Source: an uncultured Flavobacteriales bacterium
Lineage (GTDB): Bacteria; Bacteroidota; Bacteroidia; CAIKAF01
Reading direction: 5' to 3'
DNA: 6,908 nt
Assembly (NCBI GenBank): GCA_937925455.1
Contig: CALEWF010000268.1
Coordinates: forward strand, 1-6,908
Each line of letters begins with the position of its first letter. The first letter of the stretch is position 1. The notes under the pieces are model-generated. The model was not told the origin of the DNA. It worked only from the letters and a program-made list of their open reading frames with translations, and made no database searches. Positions 5,830 through 6,908 of this stretch are shown here, one piece after another. The translations under genes were made by a program, and so were the position numbers.

Positions 5830-5859
5830 AATGGTTTTTAATATCGATGTTTATTATAG

Positions 5860-6639
5860 TTAGAATGGTGTAAAGCTAAGGCCAAGCGTTACAATATGCC
5901 CTTCTTTTACTCCTTTGTTTGGTTCGAAAAATGGAGCAAAATCATATTTTCCGGTAAGGTGAAAACGACTGTAACCTATTCTAAAAAATGCTGAATAACG
6001 CAGGCGATTTATTCCAATAAGTTCATATTCTAATATTTTAATATTTCTATTTAAATCCATACCAGGTCTATAATCAGGGCCAACGTATTTGTCCCAGTTT
6101 GAAATTACATAGCCTAATTTAAAGCCAGCTGCAATTTTAAATGTATTTCTTTTATGGGGCTTCATTCTATATCGAAATTCAATGGGTAACTCCAAAATAG
6201 CAGTTGCTATTTTGTAACGATTCCAATCACGCTGTGTAGTAGGGTTGTCAACGTTAATAATAGGTTTAATTGGGGCAAAGTATATTGAATCGCCACCTGC
6301 TTTATATCTTAGAAACGAATTAAGGAAAATATTTTCAAAAGAAGTTCCCAAACCGGCTGCTATACTAAATGGGCTTCTGCCTAAAGGGAAGTCCCACATT
6401 AAGGCAAAGTCAAATCCTCTGGAGAATGGGCTGACGCTCATACTATCCGGAGAATTGAGCATTCCATTCCAATTAAAGTTAAATATAATAACATCTTGTT
6501 TTTTGGGTTTAGGCTTTTTCTTTTTTTGCTCTTCAGGTTTTACAGATTGCGACTTGTCTTTGTTTTCGGTGTTAGTCTGAGCTAAAACTGCTGAAACCGA
6601 TATAATAGCTATACAGAAAGCTAACAGTAATTTTTTCAT
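5860..6639 (-). CDS. outer-membrane beta-barrel protein, PorT-like family
   Basis: A 259-residue secreted protein. The signal peptide is MKK plus a hydrophobic core with likely signal peptidase I cleavage after VLA (residue 20, before Q21). Residues 22-49 are a polar linker with a Lys/Pro-rich patch (39-48). From about 50 on there are alternating aromatic/hydrophobic strands ending in charged turns, including ILELPIEFRYR (148-158), a stretch characteristic of the outer-membrane beta-barrel family related to PorT, then FKLGYVIS and FFRIGYSRFHLTG. The C-terminal residue is Phe259 (LSFTPF), as expected for a Bam-assembled barrel. The size suits a barrel of about eight to ten strands. The substrate or role is not known; similarity to PorT does not by itself imply type IX secretion. 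A strong terminator follows and a -7 promoter element precedes it, so it is probably transcribed alone or with the small lipoprotein gene 68 bp upstream. Confidence 0.8.
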   Translation of the reverse strand: MKKLLLAFCIAIISVSAVLAQTNTENKDKSQSVKPEEQKKKKPKPKKQDVIIFNFNWNGMLNSPDSMSVSPFSRGFDFALMWDFPLGRSPFSIAAGLGTSFENIFLNSFLRYKAGGDSIYFAPIKPIINVDNPTTQRDWNRYKIATAILELPIEFRYRMKPHKRNTFKIAAGFKLGYVISNWDKYVGPDYRPGMDLNRNIKILEYELIGINRLRYSAFFRIGYSRFHLTGKYDFAPFFEPNKGVKEGHIVTLGLSFTPF

Positions 6640-6667
6640 GTTTTTATTTTATTCATATTATTTGGTG

Positions 6668-6675
6668 CAAACCTA
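6668..6675 (-). promoter_or_regulatory. -7 element of a promoter for the outer-membrane protein gene
   Basis: The minus strand reads TAGGTTTG, an exact TAnnTTTG match, 28 bp before the ATG at 6639. The leader would be about 20 nt. No TTTG is found 19-21 bp further upstream, so the call rests on the -7 element and its position. Confidence 0.4.
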
Positions 6676-6707
6676 AATAAAATTTGTGGGTTTTCTATGA
6701 GATATTT

Positions 6708-6842
6708 TTACAATACACCCATAGGAACTTTTACCCCTCTTTTTCCGTTACACTTGCGGACGGTGTTGCAGCTTGAAATACCTATCAAAATGAGTGCCAT
6801 GAAAAGAAAAACTAGCCATGATTTATTAAAAAATTTAACCAT
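6708..6842 (-). CDS. very small basic lipoprotein (44 residues)
   Basis: The frame encodes 44 residues and ends in TAA. It starts MVKFFNKSW, has a hydrophobic core LVFLFMALILIGI (10-22) and a good lipobox I-S-S-C with Cys25 as the likely lipidated residue. The mature part would be only 20 residues, with a second cysteine (Cys31), five basic residues (R29, K30, K34, R35, K38) and no acidic ones, ending in VKVPMGVL. I recall similar tiny Bacteroidota lipoproteins with a C-x-G-[K/R] core and a PMG-type end, but cannot name a family. The role is unknown. It lies 68 bp ahead of the outer-membrane barrel gene on the same strand, which may or may not mean a link. It is short enough to be missed by gene finders. 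Confidence 0.65.
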   Translation of the reverse strand: MVKFFNKSWLVFLFMALILIGISSCNTVRKCNGKRGVKVPMGVL

Positions 6843-6870
6843 GATTTAATGGATATTAAGGGTTTGAATG

Positions 6871-6888
6871 TATTTGTAGGAACAAATA
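6871..6888. repeat. TATTTGT-AGGA-ACAAATA inverted repeat
   Basis: A perfect 7+7 bp inverted repeat with a 4-bp spacer lies about 30-45 bp ahead of the small lipoprotein gene. It could be an operator or a short hairpin; no T run follows on either strand near it. No good TAnnTTTG element is seen for the lipoprotein gene, so its promoter is unresolved. Confidence 0.35.
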
Positions 6889-6908
6889 ACGAAGATATTT
6901 TTTAATTT

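Noticed and set aside
6245..6580. 111-codon plus-strand open frame opposite the barrel protein
   Set aside because: It is antisense to a gene with a proper signal peptide, promoter element and terminator; its sequence is explained by the complementary coding frame.

Overview
The window reads as a chromosomal stretch of a member of the Bacteroidota, probably from the Chitinophagales/Sphingobacteriales side, although I cannot place it further. The reasons are the gene order glmS - DUF4270 lipoprotein - short GT5 (glycogen-synthase-like) protein - panC, which is a conserved neighbourhood in this phylum; a PorT-type outer-membrane barrel protein; lipoproteins; promoter elements of the Bacteroidota type (TTTG, about 20 bp, TAnnTTTG) rather than the usual -35/-10; no clear Shine-Dalgarno sequences; and AT-rich DNA.

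Layout. Positions 1-299 are very AT-rich and hold no convincing long gene, but carry three inverted repeats and a possible promoter ahead of a 40-residue single-span membrane protein (300-422, +). This gene converges on glmS (438-2279, -), which sits 5 bp behind a DUF4270 lipoprotein gene (2285-3598, -). Upstream of that pair is a 274-residue GT5-like protein (3673-4497, -) that lacks the C-terminal half and the glycine loop of real glycogen synthases. A compact back-to-back promoter region (about 4555-4621) separates it from the divergent panC (4673-5515, +). Then comes a sharply bounded block of about 200 bp with roughly 65% GC (5561-5762) that folds into strong hairpins and lies in flanks of only 20-25% GC. 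A standard intrinsic terminator (5808-5829) ends the leftward gene for a small outer-membrane beta-barrel protein (5860-6639, -). Behind it is a 44-residue, strongly basic lipoprotein gene (6708-6842, -).

Function. GlmS makes glucosamine-6-phosphate for peptidoglycan and lipopolysaccharide. PanC makes pantothenate for coenzyme A. The DUF4270 lipoprotein, the barrel protein and the two small membrane or lipoproteins belong to the cell envelope. The GT5-like protein has no assured activity, and its constant company with glmS and panC suggests a housekeeping or envelope role rather than glycogen storage. The least explained parts are the GC-rich hairpin block, the degenerate GT5 protein, the two tiny membrane/lipoprotein genes, and the inverted repeats that overlap candidate promoters.
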